The notes under the pieces: generated by a model | What the model was told of the DNA's origin: nothing | The model's input: only the letters and a program-made list of their open reading frames with translations | Databases searched by the model: none | Position numbers and translations under genes: made by a program | Assembly: GCF_001015055.1 (NCBI RefSeq) | Contig: NZ_BBWZ01000006.1 | Coordinates: 1 to 64,000, forward strand | DNA length: 64,000 nt | DNA from: Aneurinibacillus tyrosinisolvens | GTDB taxonomy: Bacteria; Bacillota; Bacilli; Aneurinibacillales; Aneurinibacillaceae | Direction: 5' to 3' | Shown here: piece after piece, positions 36,179 through 47,078 of the stretch | Position numbering within the stretch: position 1 is the first letter of the stretch | Layout of the letters: every line of letters begins with the position of its first letter

Positions 36179-39100
36179 ATGAGCCAACAAGCGATTCAAA
36201 GGGTGTACCCATTGACGCCCATGCAGGAAGGAATGATGTACCATTCCATACTTGAGCCGGATTCATCCTTTTACTTTACGCAATTGGAACTGTGCATTAC
36301 TGGGGATTTGGATTTGGCTGTTTTGGAGAAAAGCATAGAATATCTACTCCGTTCTTATGATATTCTCCGCACGGTATTTGTGCATCAGCAGGTTCAGCGT
36401 CCCCGTCAAATTGTACTCGCTGAACGCCAGGCGAAGGTGCATTTTGAGAAGATCATGGATATGGAACCAGCATATCAAAAGGAGTACTTGGAAGAGTATA
36501 AAGGGAAAAACCAGGCCAAGGGATTTAATTTGGCAAAAGATACGTTGTTCCGGGTTGCTGTGTTTCAGCTTACGGATGAAACATATCACTTCATTTGGAG
36601 CAATCACCATATTTTAATCGATGGTTGGAGTTTAGGGGTCCTGATGAAAAAGCTGTTTCAATACTATGAGGCATTCCGCACCGGCCTGACGGTGCCTGTT
36701 GAACCAGAAAGGCCGTACGTCGACTATATTAAATGGCTGGGAAAACAGGATAAAGACGAAGCACTTCGTTATTGGGAAAAACGTTTAGCGGGATTCGAAG
36801 AGTCTGCATCGCTGCCTCGATGGAAACGAGCATCAGAAAATGAATCGTACCAGAACGAGGAATTTTCCCTGGTTTGGAATGAAGAGTTGATCTCGTCCAT
36901 TAAGCAGGTGGCCAGCCGCTACCAGGTGACGGCTCCCAACTTGTTCCAAGCCCTGTGGGGCGCCCTGCTCAGTCGGTACAACAATACAGACGACGTGGTG
37001 TTCGGCACGGTGGTGTCCGGGCGCCCCTCGGCCATTAATGGAATTGAAAACATGGTGGGGTTGTTCATTAATACCATCCCGGTTCGTCTGCAGATGGAGA
37101 AAGATGCCACTTTCGCCGATCTTTTTCTTGCTGTGCAGCAGAACGCCTTGGAGGCGGAACGGTACGATTACGTTCCGCTGTATGAAATCCAAAATCGTTC
37201 AGCTTTACATCATCATCTGGTCAACCATCTGCTTGCTTTTGAAAATTATCCATTGGACCGAGAACTTGAGGATGGAAATTTCGAGGAGCGATTGGGCTTT
37301 TCTGTACAGGTTGCAGGGGGATTTGAGCAGACGAATTATGATTTCAACCTCATCGCCTTTCCTGGGGATGAGTGGACAATCAAAATGATGTATAACGCTT
37401 CTGTATATGATAGGCAATGGATTGAGAAAGTTGCCGGACATTTGACCCGTATGGCCCGAGCGATGGTTCGCGAACCCGAGACACAGATAAGCCGGGTATG
37501 CTTTTTATCAAAAGAAGAAAGAGAGGAAGTACTTGAAACACCTATCCATATGAAGGCGGAGTACCCACGGGAAAAGACCCTCCATGAAATGTTCGAGGAA
37601 CAAGTGAAACGTGTGCCGGACAATCTGGCGGTGGTGTTTGACCATCAGCAAACGACGTACCGCGAATTAAATGAGAAGGCAAACCGGCTGGCCAAAGTGC
37701 TGCGCGGAAAAGGCATTGGACCCGATGATATTGTGGGCATCATGACGGAACGTTCTGTCGAAATGATTGTAGGCATGCTAGCGATTCTTAAGGCTGGCGG
37801 AGCGTACCTGCCGATTGATCCTGACTACCCGCCTGATCGCATCATGTTTATGCTGGAAGACAGCGGAACCCAGATTTTGCTGACGCAGAAACATTTGATA
37901 GAGCACGTTGATTTCATAGGGGAAACGCTGGATTTGGCTGCCATTGCATCCGGCCCGGGAGATGCCGCGAATTTAGATCCGGTGAACTCGCCAGACGATT
38001 TATGTTACATCATTTATACCTCCGGCACTACAGGCAAGCCCAAAGGTGTGATGATTTCCCACAAGAACGTAGTCCGTCTATTGATTAACGACAAGCTCCA
38101 ATTTATGTTTAGCGAAAAGGACGCGTGGACAATGTTTCACTCCTTCTGCTTCGACTTCTCCGTGTGGGAGATGTATGGTGCACTGCTATACGGAGGCAAG
38201 CTGGTTGTAGTGCCGAAACATATTGCGCAGTCACCAGGCGAGTTCCGTGAGCTTTTAATTAGGGAGAAGGTGACAGTATTAAACCAAACGCCTACCGCAT
38301 TTTTATCGCTCATCCAGCGAGAGCTAATGGAATCAAACAAGGAGCTAGAGCTAGACATCCGTTATGTCGTGTTTGGCGGTGAAGCATTAAAACCGCTGAT
38401 GCTTAAGGAGTGGTATGAGAAATATCCCGACACCAAATTAATCAACATGTACGGTATTACAGAAACGACCGTTCATGTGACGTTTAAAGAAATCGGTGAG
38501 GAAGAAATTCACCAGAACACCTCGAACATCGGTGTTCCGATCCCAACTTTAGGTTGCTATATTATGGACAAGGATTTGAACCCCGTACCCGTTGGCGTCA
38601 TAGGCGAACTGTATGTAACCGGCCTTGGCCTGGCGCGTGGATACTTGCATCGTCCTGAGCTGACGGCAGAGCGGTTTCTTGACAATCCACACAAACCGGG
38701 AGAGCGCCTTTATCGTTCAGGAGATTTGGCTCGTTTCCTGCCTAATGGGGAAATGGAGTATTTCGGAAGAATGGACCACCAGGTGAAAATCCGAGGGTTC
38801 CGCATCGAACTCGGCGAGATAGAATATCAGTTGTTGAAAATAAAACCAATCACCGAAGCGGCGGTGCTGGCTCGTACCGATCAGCAGGGAAACCAGGTGT
38901 TGTGCGCATACTTTGTTGCAAAGAAAGAACTGCCGATCCACGAATTGCGCCAAACGCTCCTTATCGACCTGCCGGATTACATGGTGCCTACCCACTGTAT
39001 TCAACTACTGAAGATGCCGATGACTTCCAACGGCAAATTGGACCGCAAGGCATTGCCAGAGCCACAAGCCGGGATGGAAAGAGGAATATACCAGGGGCCG

Positions 39101-39697
39101 GGCAATGAGTTGCAAGAACGGCTGGTTGATATCTGGCAGGATGTGCTTGGCGTGAATCGGATAGGCATCGATGACGACTTTTTTTCGCTTGGCGGGCATT
39201 CGCTTAAGGCAATGCTGCTCACGACGAAGATTCACCAGCAATTTGAGAAGGATTTGCCGATAAAAGTATTGTTTGAGCGGCCAACGATCCGCAAGCTTGC
39301 TGAGTATTTACAGGAAGCGGAGGAGGACACCGTAGCAGCTATAGAACCGGCTCCGTTTCAACCGCATTATCCCGTATCCTCCGCACAAAGGCGAATGTAC
39401 ATTTTAAGCCAACTCGAAGGGGTTGGTGTATCCTATAATATTCCAGCTTCGCTTTTACTGGAGGGGGACCTGGATAAGCCCCGGCTGGAAGCTGCTTTCC
39501 AGGTTTTAATCGACAGGCATGAAACGATGCGGACATCGTTTGAAATGGTCGAAGGGGAGCTTGTGCAAAAAATACATAACCATGTTCCGTTTCACATGAA
39601 TTGCAAGTCGGCGCCAGAAAAAGATGCCGGGACGCTCATCCGCAATTTCGTCCGCCCATTCAATTTGCACCATGCCCCATTGGTGCGGGCAGACTGA
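36179..39697 (+). CDS. Lipopeptide synthetase 2, first part: C-A(Thr)-T-start of C
   Basis: About 1172 residues, ATG with GAGGTGA just upstream. The N-terminus RVYPLTPMQEGMMYHS is the usual COM acceptor region. The condensation domain has HHILIDGWS near 142, the D-accepting form expected after the upstream epimerase. Adenylation code D-F-W-N-V-G-M-V-H-K differs from the standard Thr code at one position (Ile to Val), so Thr is predicted. Carrier LGGHSLKA near 1003. The following condensation domain starts YPVSSAQRRMYI near 1063 and is cut at 39695 by a stop. One extra G in GCAGACTG (39690-39697) would restore RAGLIRFSERCHLLLVDMHH, so the gene really continues into the next entry. Confidence 0.9.
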   Translation: MSQQAIQRVYPLTPMQEGMMYHSILEPDSSFYFTQLELCITGDLDLAVLEKSIEYLLRSYDILRTVFVHQQVQRPRQIVLAERQAKVHFEKIMDMEPAYQKEYLEEYKGKNQAKGFNLAKDTLFRVAVFQLTDETYHFIWSNHHILIDGWSLGVLMKKLFQYYEAFRTGLTVPVEPERPYVDYIKWLGKQDKDEALRYWEKRLAGFEESASLPRWKRASENESYQNEEFSLVWNEELISSIKQVASRYQVTAPNLFQALWGALLSRYNNTDDVVFGTVVSGRPSAINGIENMVGLFINTIPVRLQMEKDATFADLFLAVQQNALEAERYDYVPLYEIQNRSALHHHLVNHLLAFENYPLDRELEDGNFEERLGFSVQVAGGFEQTNYDFNLIAFPGDEWTIKMMYNASVYDRQWIEKVAGHLTRMARAMVREPETQISRVCFLSKEEREEVLETPIHMKAEYPREKTLHEMFEEQVKRVPDNLAVVFDHQQTTYRELNEKANRLAKVLRGKGIGPDDIVGIMTERSVEMIVGMLAILKAGGAYLPIDPDYPPDRIMFMLEDSGTQILLTQKHLIEHVDFIGETLDLAAIASGPGDAANLDPVNSPDDLCYIIYTSGTTGKPKGVMISHKNVVRLLINDKLQFMFSEKDAWTMFHSFCFDFSVWEMYGALLYGGKLVVVPKHIAQSPGEFRELLIREKVTVLNQTPTAFLSLIQRELMESNKELELDIRYVVFGGEALKPLMLKEWYEKYPDTKLINMYGITETTVHVTFKEIGEEEIHQNTSNIGVPIPTLGCYIMDKDLNPVPVGVIGELYVTGLGLARGYLHRPELTAERFLDNPHKPGERLYRSGDLARFLPNGEMEYFGRMDHQVKIRGFRIELGEIEYQLLKIKPITEAAVLARTDQQGNQVLCAYFVAKKELPIHELRQTLLIDLPDYMVPTHCIQLLKMPMTSNGKLDRKALPEPQAGMERGIYQGPGNELQERLVDIWQDVLGVNRIGIDDDFFSLGGHSLKAMLLTTKIHQQFEKDLPIKVLFERPTIRKLAEYLQEAEEDTVAAIEPAPFQPHYPVSSAQRRMYILSQLEGVGVSYNIPASLLLEGDLDKPRLEAAFQVLIDRHETMRTSFEMVEGELVQKIHNHVPFHMNCKSAPEKDAGTLIRNFVRPFNLHHAPLVRAD

Positions 39698-42600
39698 TAC
39701 GATTCTCGGAGCGTTGTCACCTTCTTCTTGTTGACATGCATCATATTATATCAGATGGCGTTTCCACGGGAATTTTCATCCGTGAACTGGTCCAGCTGTA
39801 CCGAGGAGAAAGCCTGCCTGAACCGAAACTGCACTATAAGGACTTTGCGGTGTGGCAAAACAATCCTGCGCTGCAGCAGGAGCGCTTGAATCGGCTGGAA
39901 ACGTTTTGGCTAGACACATTCACCGGGGACATCCCGGTTCTCGATTTGCCCGTAGATTTTCCCCGTCCATCCAGGCAAAGCTTTGCAGGGGAACGGTTCG
40001 CTTTTAGCATGGACGGAGACTTTGTCAAGCGGATATACCAGCTCACGGCAGAGACGGGTACAACAATCTACATGTTTTTGCTGGCAACATTTAATGTATT
40101 TCTTTCCAAATACTCCTTACAGGAAGAAATCATTGTTGGTTCTCCTGTAGCAGGAAGAACACATGCCCAAATCAAGGACATTCCGGGCATGTTTGTCAAT
40201 ACGCTTGCTCTGCGCAGTACACCGGAAGGCGGTAAAACATTCAAACAGTTTTTGCTTGAAGTGAAAGAAACATGCCTGCAGGCATTTGCGCATCAGGACT
40301 ACCCATTCGAAGAACTTATCGAGAAGTTGCCCTTAGAGCGAAACACTGGCCGCAGTCCACTTTTTAACGTGATGTTCAATTTGCAAAATATGGACATCCC
40401 GCAGCTGCAGTTGGGTAATCTGAACATTTTACCGTATTCCATCCCTCCCATTGCGGCCAAATTCGATCTGACGCTGGAAGCCGTCGAACATGAAGAGGGG
40501 ATTAGTCTAAGCTTTGATTACGCTACGGCGCTGTATACACAGGAGACGATACGGCGCTGGAGCAGACATTTGCTGCAAATCGCGCAAACGGCTGTGGACA
40601 ATCCTGAAATCCGCCTAGCTGAGATGGAGATGCTTTCTTTGGCGGAGCGGGGGCAACTGCTTGAAGAAAGCAGTGATACCGGGGTACTTTACCCGACAAA
40701 CCAGATGATTCACAGCCAATTTGAAGAACAGGCATTGATAGCGCCCAATCGTGTGGCAGTTGTGGATGAAGAGGAGAAGCTGACTTACCGGGAGCTGGAC
40801 GAGAGGGCCAATCGATTGGCGGGGGTGCTTAGAGAACGGGGAATCGGCCGTGAAGACGCGGTGGCACTTCTTCTTAATCGTTCTTCCCATATGATTGTTG
40901 CTATTTTGGCTGTCTTGAAGGCAGGTGGGACGTACCTGCCAATTGATCCTGAAAATCCAGAGCACAGGATTCGATTTATTCTAGAAGATAGCCGTGCTCG
41001 GTGTCTTATCACACAGCAGGAATGTACGGACCGTTGTGGGGCGTACGAGGGAGAGATCATAGACATTCACGATGATGTTCAGCGCACAGAGAGCAGCGTT
41101 GAACCTGTGGAGCCGGTCAGTCAGGCAGGCGATGTAGCCTACATCATCTATACGTCCGGAACGACCGGGAAGCCGAAAGGGGTCATGATCGAGCACCGCC
41201 AGGTTCTTCATTTAGTTGAAGGATTACGCAGGCAAGTGTATTCCCATTACGATGATACGGCCTTGCATGTGGCGCTGCTGGCTCCTTTCCATTTTGATGC
41301 GTCCGTGCAGCAAATTTTCGCTTCGCTGCTGTTAGGCCACACCCTATTTATCGTGCCACGATCATCCGCTTCAGACGGGAAAGCCCTTGCTGCCTATTAC
41401 CGGTCCCAGGAGATCGATATTACAGACGGGACGCCGGCGCATCTGCAGCTGCTGCTGGCTGCAGGAAATCTACAGGGGGTAAGTCTGCGACAGATGCTAA
41501 TTGGTGGAGAGGCGCTGCCGCATGAAACGGTACGGGACGTACTTGCCTTATTTGCCGAGCATGGAAGGGCACCGATTATCACTAATGTGTACGGTCCAAC
41601 GGAATGCTGTGTGGATGCCTCCACCTTCGATGTCGTACTGGAGAGCTCCGCTGTCCATCACACAAGCCCTTATGTACCCATCGGCAAGCCATTGGGCAAC
41701 AACCGCCTGTACATCCTGGACGCATACGGCCGTCTGCAGCCCCCGGGTGTACCGGGTGAACTGCACATTGCTGGAGATGGGGTGGGTCGCGGCTATTTGA
41801 ATTTACCGGAAGTAACAGCGGAGAAGTTCGTGGCGGATCCGTTCGTTCCAGGGGCAACCATGTACAAAACAGGCGATTGGGTGCGCAGGCAGCCGGATGG
41901 GACCCTCGAATTTTTGGGACGGCTGGATGATCAGGTCAAAATTCGCGGATACCGGATTGAGCCTGGCGAGATTGAAGCGGCCATGCTGAAACATCAGCAT
42001 GTTAAGAAAGCAGTGGTCATTGCGAATTCGGAGAACGGTGCGGTACAGGAACTATATGCCTATTTTTCGGCGGATACAGGACTTTCCGTTTCAGAGCTCC
42101 GCACATGGTTATCAGGGCAGTTGCCAAAGTATATGATTCCGTCTTCCTTTATTCAACTTGAGTCCTTCCCGCTCACGTCGAACGGCAAAATCGATCGGCG
42201 AGCCCTTGCAGCAAACAAGTTTGCCATGATGGCGGGAACTGAATACGTTCCGCCAGAAAGTACGACTCAAAAACAACTGTGCAGCCTATGGCAGGAAACG
42301 CTTGGTATGGAGCAAATCGGCATTGAGGATAATTTTTTCGATTTAGGCGGCCATTCGTTGAAAGCAATGACGCTAATAGGTAACATCCAAAACAAGCTAA
42401 AGCGGGACATTCCGCTAAACGCTCTATTTGAGCGGCCGACAATCCGCCAGCTTGCGTCCTATTTGGAGGAAACAGATGCCGCAGATTTGCCGGTTTTCAC
42501 AGCGATAAAGCCTGTGAAAATGCAGGAATATTATCCGGTATCCTCCGCACAAAAACGGATGTATATCCTGCATCAATTCGACCCTATGGCCGTCAACTAT

Positions 42601-45600
42601 AACATGCCGTCCGTGCTGCTGATGGAAGGCGAACTCGATATCGCGCGTTTGGAAGAGGCGCTTCGATTGTTAGTGAAACGGCACGAATCACTGCGCACTT
42701 CGTTTTCACAAATCGATGGAACTCCGATGCAGCGAGTGCACGATGATGTAGAGCTTCATTTGGACTTCATGCAAGGAAATGAGGAAGAAGCCGAAGAGCA
42801 AATCCGGCGGTTTATCCGTCCGTTCGATTTAAGCCTGGCGCCGCTTGTTCGTACCGGATTGATTTGGCTTGCCGAAGGCCGGCATATGCTCCTGCTTGAT
42901 ATGCACCATATTGTTGCCGATGGTGTTTCCATAAGCATTTTCGTTAAAGAATTGGCTCAATTGTATAGAGGGGGACATTTATCAAAGCCAGATCTGCACT
43001 ACAAAGATTTTGCGGTGTGGCAAAGCGAATCGGTTCAGCAGGAGAAAATCCGCAAGCAAGAGCGGTATTGGATGGAGCAATTTACAGACAACATTCCGGA
43101 ACTGCAACTGCCGATGGACTTTCCGCGACCGCCGGTACAGAGCTTTGCCGGCGATCAGGTTCGCTTCGTCGCGGAAAAAGAAACGGCACAGCAAATTCGC
43201 AGGCTTATGCTGGAAACAGGAACGACGTTGCATATGGTGTTGCTTGCAGTATTTAATATCTTCTTGAGCAAAATATCAGGTCAGGAAGAAATCGTGGTCG
43301 GATCAGCGGCAGCAGGGAGAACGAACGCTCAAGTCAAGGATATGCTGGGTATGTTCGTCAACTCATTGGCTCTGCGTAGTGCCCCAAGCAGTGATAAGAC
43401 GTTCAAACAATTTTTGCAGGAAATAAAGGAAACCTCTCTGCAGGCTTTGGAACATCAAGATTATCCGTTTGAGGAATTAGTCAACAGGCTGGATCTGCCC
43501 AAGGATATGAGTCGCAATCCGCTGTTCAATGTGATGCTAACGGTGGAAAATCCGGATAACCAAACATTGCAGCTGGATCGCCTTCGCATTATGCCGCATG
43601 AAACAACGCACGGCACATCGAAATTCGACCTAACTTTCGGAGCATTCGAAAATGAAGGTACCATCCATCTTCAACTGGAATATGCGACCGATTTGTTTAA
43701 GGAGGAAACGATAAAACAGTGGAGTGGGTATTTGCTGAAGATTATGCGGAGTGTTGCAGTAAATCCCGCTATCCATCTAGCTGAAATCGAAATGATGACC
43801 GATGAAGAGAAGCACCAGGTGCTGGTTGACTGGAACCAGACGCAAATGGATGTTCCAATGGATACAACCATTCATCAGTTGTTTGAAGCACAGGTGATGC
43901 GCACGCCGGATCAGGCTGCGATAAAGCATAATGGATGTACGTGGACATACCGGGAGCTGAATGCAAGAGCCAATCGTCTGGCCCGCTTGTTGAGGGACAA
44001 AGGCATCGGGGTGGAACAGCGGGTAGGCATTATGGTCAAGCCGTCACTAGAGATGGCCGCAGGTGTACTGGCGATCCTCAAAGCAGGGGCCGCTTACGTG
44101 CCGATCGATCCCAGCTATCCAGATCAGCGGATTGCCTATATATTGACCGATAGCGAGGCACGGGTGCTGCTGACACAAACCGACCTGCCCGTAACGAAGC
44201 AATTTGACGGAGAAGTCATCCTGCTGGACGGAAATGATTCCGTCTTGGCTGATGGACTAAGTCCGACCGATGAAATCAATCTGGAGACGGCGGTGGGACC
44301 TCGCAGCCTGGCTTATATCATCTATACGTCGGGAACAACCGGACAGCCGAAAGGCGTCATGGTCGAGCACCATTCCCTGATCAACCTGTGCTGTTGGCAT
44401 AATAAAGCGTTCGCTGTAAGTGAACAGGACCGCAGTGCCAAATACGCCGGATTTGGATTTGATGCTTCCGTGTGGGAGATGTTTCCGTACTGGATCGCCG
44501 GTGCACAGATGCATATCATCGACGAAAGTATCCGAATGGACATTGTGCGGCTAAACGAATATTTCGAGCAGCACGGCATTACCATTACCTTCCTGCCGAC
44601 ACAGCTTTGCGAGCAGTTTATGGAACTGGATAACCGTTCCCTGCGCATTCTGTTAACAGGAGGCGACAAGCTCAAACGGGTGGTGAAGCGAGGGTATACC
44701 CTGGTGAATAACTACGGGCCGACCGAAAGTACCGTGGTGGCTACAAGCACGCGAATTGAGCCGGATGAAGGCACGCTGTCCATAGGTAAGCCCATTGCCA
44801 ATACGCGCCTTTATATTCTCGGTGCGGGGAACCACGTGCAGCCCGTAGGCATAGCCGGCGAGTTATGTATTGCCGGCCGGGGACTGGCCCGCGGCTATAA
44901 CAATCGGCCGCAGGAGACGGCGGAAAAGTTTGTGGCCGACCCGTTCGCGCCGGGAGAACGCATGTACCGCACCGGTGATTTGGTGCGATGGCAGAAAGAC
45001 GGCAGCATTGAATATATAGGCCGGATCGATCAACAGGTCAAAGTCCGAGGATTCCGAATCGAATTATCAGAAATCGAAGCTCATTTGGCGCAGCACCCAT
45101 TGGTTAAAGCGGCGGCAGTTACAGATATCCAAGATGCCCATGGAGATACGGCGCTGTCTGCCTACGTGGTTTTGGCGGATGAGGTTGGATTCGAAGCACT
45201 GCAAGTAGATCTTGCCCGGGCACTGCCAGAGTATATGGTGCCGAAATATTGGGTGCGGGTCGAAGCGTTGCCGCTGACGCCAAACGGTAAATTGGACCGC
45301 AGAGCGCTGCCACAGCCGGATACCGCTGCGGGAGCAGCAGCATATAAGAAGCCGAGAAACGAGAGGGAAGCGTTACTGTGCCTCATCTGGCAGGACGTGC
45401 TTGGAATGAAGCAGGTAGGCATCGGAGATAACTTCTTCTCCCTTGGAGGCGATTCGATTAAAGCGATTCAAATGGCCAGCCGACTGCGCAAACATGGGTG
45501 GAAGCTGGAGATGAAAGATGTGTTCCAGCACCCGACGATTGAACAGGTCAGCCCTTATTTGCAGCAGTCTGAGGTGAGAGGCGCAGATCAGTCCGCTGTG

Positions 45601-46605
45601 GAGGGCGAAGTGAGACTAACCCCGATCCAGCAATGGTTTTTTGAACAGCGGTTTACGGATATGCACCATTGGAACCAATCCGTGATGCTGTATGCTCGAT
45701 CCGGGTTTAACCCGCAATGGGTCGAACAAGTTCTGCGCAAGTTGACCGAGCATCATGATGTACTCCGTATGATGTACACAGTGGAAGAAGAGAGAATTGT
45801 GCAGTACAACCGGGGTCCGGCAGAAGCGGTACCCGATATCGAAGTTATCCGTCTGGATTCAGAGAGAGATGGATGGGAAGAAACCATTCGACTCGAGGCA
45901 AACCGCATCCAAGGCAGCATCGATTTAGCGCAGGGACCGTTGCTGAAAACAGCAATTTTTCAAACGGATGAAGGTGACCATCTGCTTATTGTCATTCACC
46001 ATCTGGTGGTAGATGGGGTATCCTGGCGGATTTTGCTCGAGGACTTTGCTTCAGGCTATCTTCAAGCTGCCAAAGGACAGTCGATTATTTTCCAGGAAAA
46101 AACCAGTTCCTTTAAACAATGGGCGGAGGAATTGGCGGACTATGCGAATAGGGAAGCCTTTCTAAAGCAAGCGGAATTTTGGCGGCATATCGAAGCTGAA
46201 CATATTACGCCGCTTCCAAAGGACAACTTCATCGGCAATAACAAGATGAAAGATTCTGACACCGTGTCATTCGAATTAACGGAGGAAGAAACTAACTTGC
46301 TGCTCACAAAGGTTCACCAGCCTTACCGTACGGAGATGAATGATATTTTGGTCTCTGCCCTTGCCTTTACGGTTGAAGAATGGACGGGTGAATCCAAGGT
46401 ATGCATTAACATGGAGGGTCACGGAAGGGAAGAAATCATTTCGGGAATGGATATAAACCGGACAATGGGGTGGTTTACGACACAGTACCCGGTTGTATTG
46501 GAAATCGATTGGGCAGATGTTCTACCTAACCTCATCAAAACGGTTAAAGAAAAATTGCGCAGCTTCCGGATAAAGGCATCGGTTACGGTATATTCCGCTA
46601 CTTAA
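39694..46605 (+). CDS. Lipopeptide synthetase 2, second part: rest of C-A(Gln)-T-C-A(Leu)-T-E
   Basis: The in-frame continuation starts with LIRFSERCHLLLVDMHHIISDG. A domain 1 has the code D-A-Q-D-L-G-V-V-D-K, the Gln code of lichenysin and plipastatin synthetases. Its core is nearly identical at DNA level to that of synthetase 1. Then come LGGHSLKA, an LCL condensation domain with HHIVADG, and A domain 2 with code D-A-W-F-L-G-N-V-V-K, the Leu code of gramicidin S synthetase. LGGDSIKA and an epimerase (HHLVVDGVS, EGHGREE) follow. Near 46566 the frame shifts: one missing base in CAGCTTCCGG turns PDKGIGYGIFRYL into RIKASVTVYSAT and a stop at 46605. The predicted residues are Gln5 and D-Leu6. 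Confidence 0.9.
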   Translation: MIRFSERCHLLLVDMHHIISDGVSTGIFIRELVQLYRGESLPEPKLHYKDFAVWQNNPALQQERLNRLETFWLDTFTGDIPVLDLPVDFPRPSRQSFAGERFAFSMDGDFVKRIYQLTAETGTTIYMFLLATFNVFLSKYSLQEEIIVGSPVAGRTHAQIKDIPGMFVNTLALRSTPEGGKTFKQFLLEVKETCLQAFAHQDYPFEELIEKLPLERNTGRSPLFNVMFNLQNMDIPQLQLGNLNILPYSIPPIAAKFDLTLEAVEHEEGISLSFDYATALYTQETIRRWSRHLLQIAQTAVDNPEIRLAEMEMLSLAERGQLLEESSDTGVLYPTNQMIHSQFEEQALIAPNRVAVVDEEEKLTYRELDERANRLAGVLRERGIGREDAVALLLNRSSHMIVAILAVLKAGGTYLPIDPENPEHRIRFILEDSRARCLITQQECTDRCGAYEGEIIDIHDDVQRTESSVEPVEPVSQAGDVAYIIYTSGTTGKPKGVMIEHRQVLHLVEGLRRQVYSHYDDTALHVALLAPFHFDASVQQIFASLLLGHTLFIVPRSSASDGKALAAYYRSQEIDITDGTPAHLQLLLAAGNLQGVSLRQMLIGGEALPHETVRDVLALFAEHGRAPIITNVYGPTECCVDASTFDVVLESSAVHHTSPYVPIGKPLGNNRLYILDAYGRLQPPGVPGELHIAGDGVGRGYLNLPEVTAEKFVADPFVPGATMYKTGDWVRRQPDGTLEFLGRLDDQVKIRGYRIEPGEIEAAMLKHQHVKKAVVIANSENGAVQELYAYFSADTGLSVSELRTWLSGQLPKYMIPSSFIQLESFPLTSNGKIDRRALAANKFAMMAGTEYVPPESTTQKQLCSLWQETLGMEQIGIEDNFFDLGGHSLKAMTLIGNIQNKLKRDIPLNALFERPTIRQLASYLEETDAADLPVFTAIKPVKMQEYYPVSSAQKRMYILHQFDPMAVNYNMPSVLLMEGELDIARLEEALRLLVKRHESLRTSFSQIDGTPMQRVHDDVELHLDFMQGNEEEAEEQIRRFIRPFDLSLAPLVRTGLIWLAEGRHMLLLDMHHIVADGVSISIFVKELAQLYRGGHLSKPDLHYKDFAVWQSESVQQEKIRKQERYWMEQFTDNIPELQLPMDFPRPPVQSFAGDQVRFVAEKETAQQIRRLMLETGTTLHMVLLAVFNIFLSKISGQEEIVVGSAAAGRTNAQVKDMLGMFVNSLALRSAPSSDKTFKQFLQEIKETSLQALEHQDYPFEELVNRLDLPKDMSRNPLFNVMLTVENPDNQTLQLDRLRIMPHETTHGTSKFDLTFGAFENEGTIHLQLEYATDLFKEETIKQWSGYLLKIMRSVAVNPAIHLAEIEMMTDEEKHQVLVDWNQTQMDVPMDTTIHQLFEAQVMRTPDQAAIKHNGCTWTYRELNARANRLARLLRDKGIGVEQRVGIMVKPSLEMAAGVLAILKAGAAYVPIDPSYPDQRIAYILTDSEARVLLTQTDLPVTKQFDGEVILLDGNDSVLADGLSPTDEINLETAVGPRSLAYIIYTSGTTGQPKGVMVEHHSLINLCCWHNKAFAVSEQDRSAKYAGFGFDASVWEMFPYWIAGAQMHIIDESIRMDIVRLNEYFEQHGITITFLPTQLCEQFMELDNRSLRILLTGGDKLKRVVKRGYTLVNNYGPTESTVVATSTRIEPDEGTLSIGKPIANTRLYILGAGNHVQPVGIAGELCIAGRGLARGYNNRPQETAEKFVADPFAPGERMYRTGDLVRWQKDGSIEYIGRIDQQVKVRGFRIELSEIEAHLAQHPLVKAAAVTDIQDAHGDTALSAYVVLADEVGFEALQVDLARALPEYMVPKYWVRVEALPLTPNGKLDRRALPQPDTAAGAAAYKKPRNEREALLCLIWQDVLGMKQVGIGDNFFSLGGDSIKAIQMASRLRKHGWKLEMKDVFQHPTIEQVSPYLQQSEVRGADQSAVEGEVRLTPIQQWFFEQRFTDMHHWNQSVMLYARSGFNPQWVEQVLRKLTEHHDVLRMMYTVEEERIVQYNRGPAEAVPDIEVIRLDSERDGWEETIRLEANRIQGSIDLAQGPLLKTAIFQTDEGDHLLIVIHHLVVDGVSWRILLEDFASGYLQAAKGQSIIFQEKTSSFKQWAEELADYANREAFLKQAEFWRHIEAEHITPLPKDNFIGNNKMKDSDTVSFELTEEETNLLLTKVHQPYRTEMNDILVSALAFTVEEWTGESKVCINMEGHGREEIISGMDINRTMGWFTTQYPVVLEIDWADVLPNLIKTVKEKLRSFRIKASVTVYSAT

Positions 46606-47012
46606 TGGCGGAAGCTCACAAGCCAGAGTTTTCGTTCTTGGTTAAACCGGAAATCAGCTTTAACTACCTAGGCCAGTTTGATAGCGAGGTGCACACGGAA
46701 TTTTTTGGCCCATCACCTTATAATATGGGATTTCAGATCAGTCAGGAATCTGAAACGTTGTATGCGTTGAGCGTAAGTGGTATTGTCCGCAGCGGCCAGC
46801 TGAGTTTGTCGTGCTCCTTCAATAAGCAGGAATATTTGAAAAGTACGATTGATGGGCTAATGGAGCGGTTTCAACATCATTTACTTACGGTGATTCATCA
46901 TTGTGCTGCCAGGGAAGACAGTGAATTCACGCCAAGTGATTTCAGCGCTAGTGATTTGAAGATGGAGGAAGTGGGCGATATTTTTGAAGTGCTCGCAGAT
47001 AAACTGAGCTAA
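46605..47012 (+). CDS. Lipopeptide synthetase 2, third part: end of the epimerization domain
   Basis: 135 residues, from an internal Met of the epimerase (RYLMAEAHKPEF in the restored frame) through KPEISFNYLGQF, the conserved epimerase motif, to a docking tail TPSDFSASDLKMEEVGDIF. It is not an independent gene: it lacks a ribosome binding site and forms the missing end of the preceding epimerase after the frameshift near 46566. The tail is again of the COM-donor type and should dock with the single-module synthetase that starts 66 bases downstream. Confidence 0.85.
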   Translation: MAEAHKPEFSFLVKPEISFNYLGQFDSEVHTEFFGPSPYNMGFQISQESETLYALSVSGIVRSGQLSLSCSFNKQEYLKSTIDGLMERFQHHLLTVIHHCAAREDSEFTPSDFSASDLKMEEVGDIFEVLADKLS

Positions 47013-47078
47013 GCATCCGGTATGGACCATCAGTAATATAAGGAAGAATCAGAACTAGATAAGGCAGGTGAGGAAGAA

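Noticed and set aside
45119..45422. Overlapping minus-strand frames in synthetase 2, considered as a hidden regulator like ComS in surfactin loci
   Set aside because: ComS is read on the same strand within the fourth module. I found no short plus-strand frame with its own ribosome binding site that I could defend.
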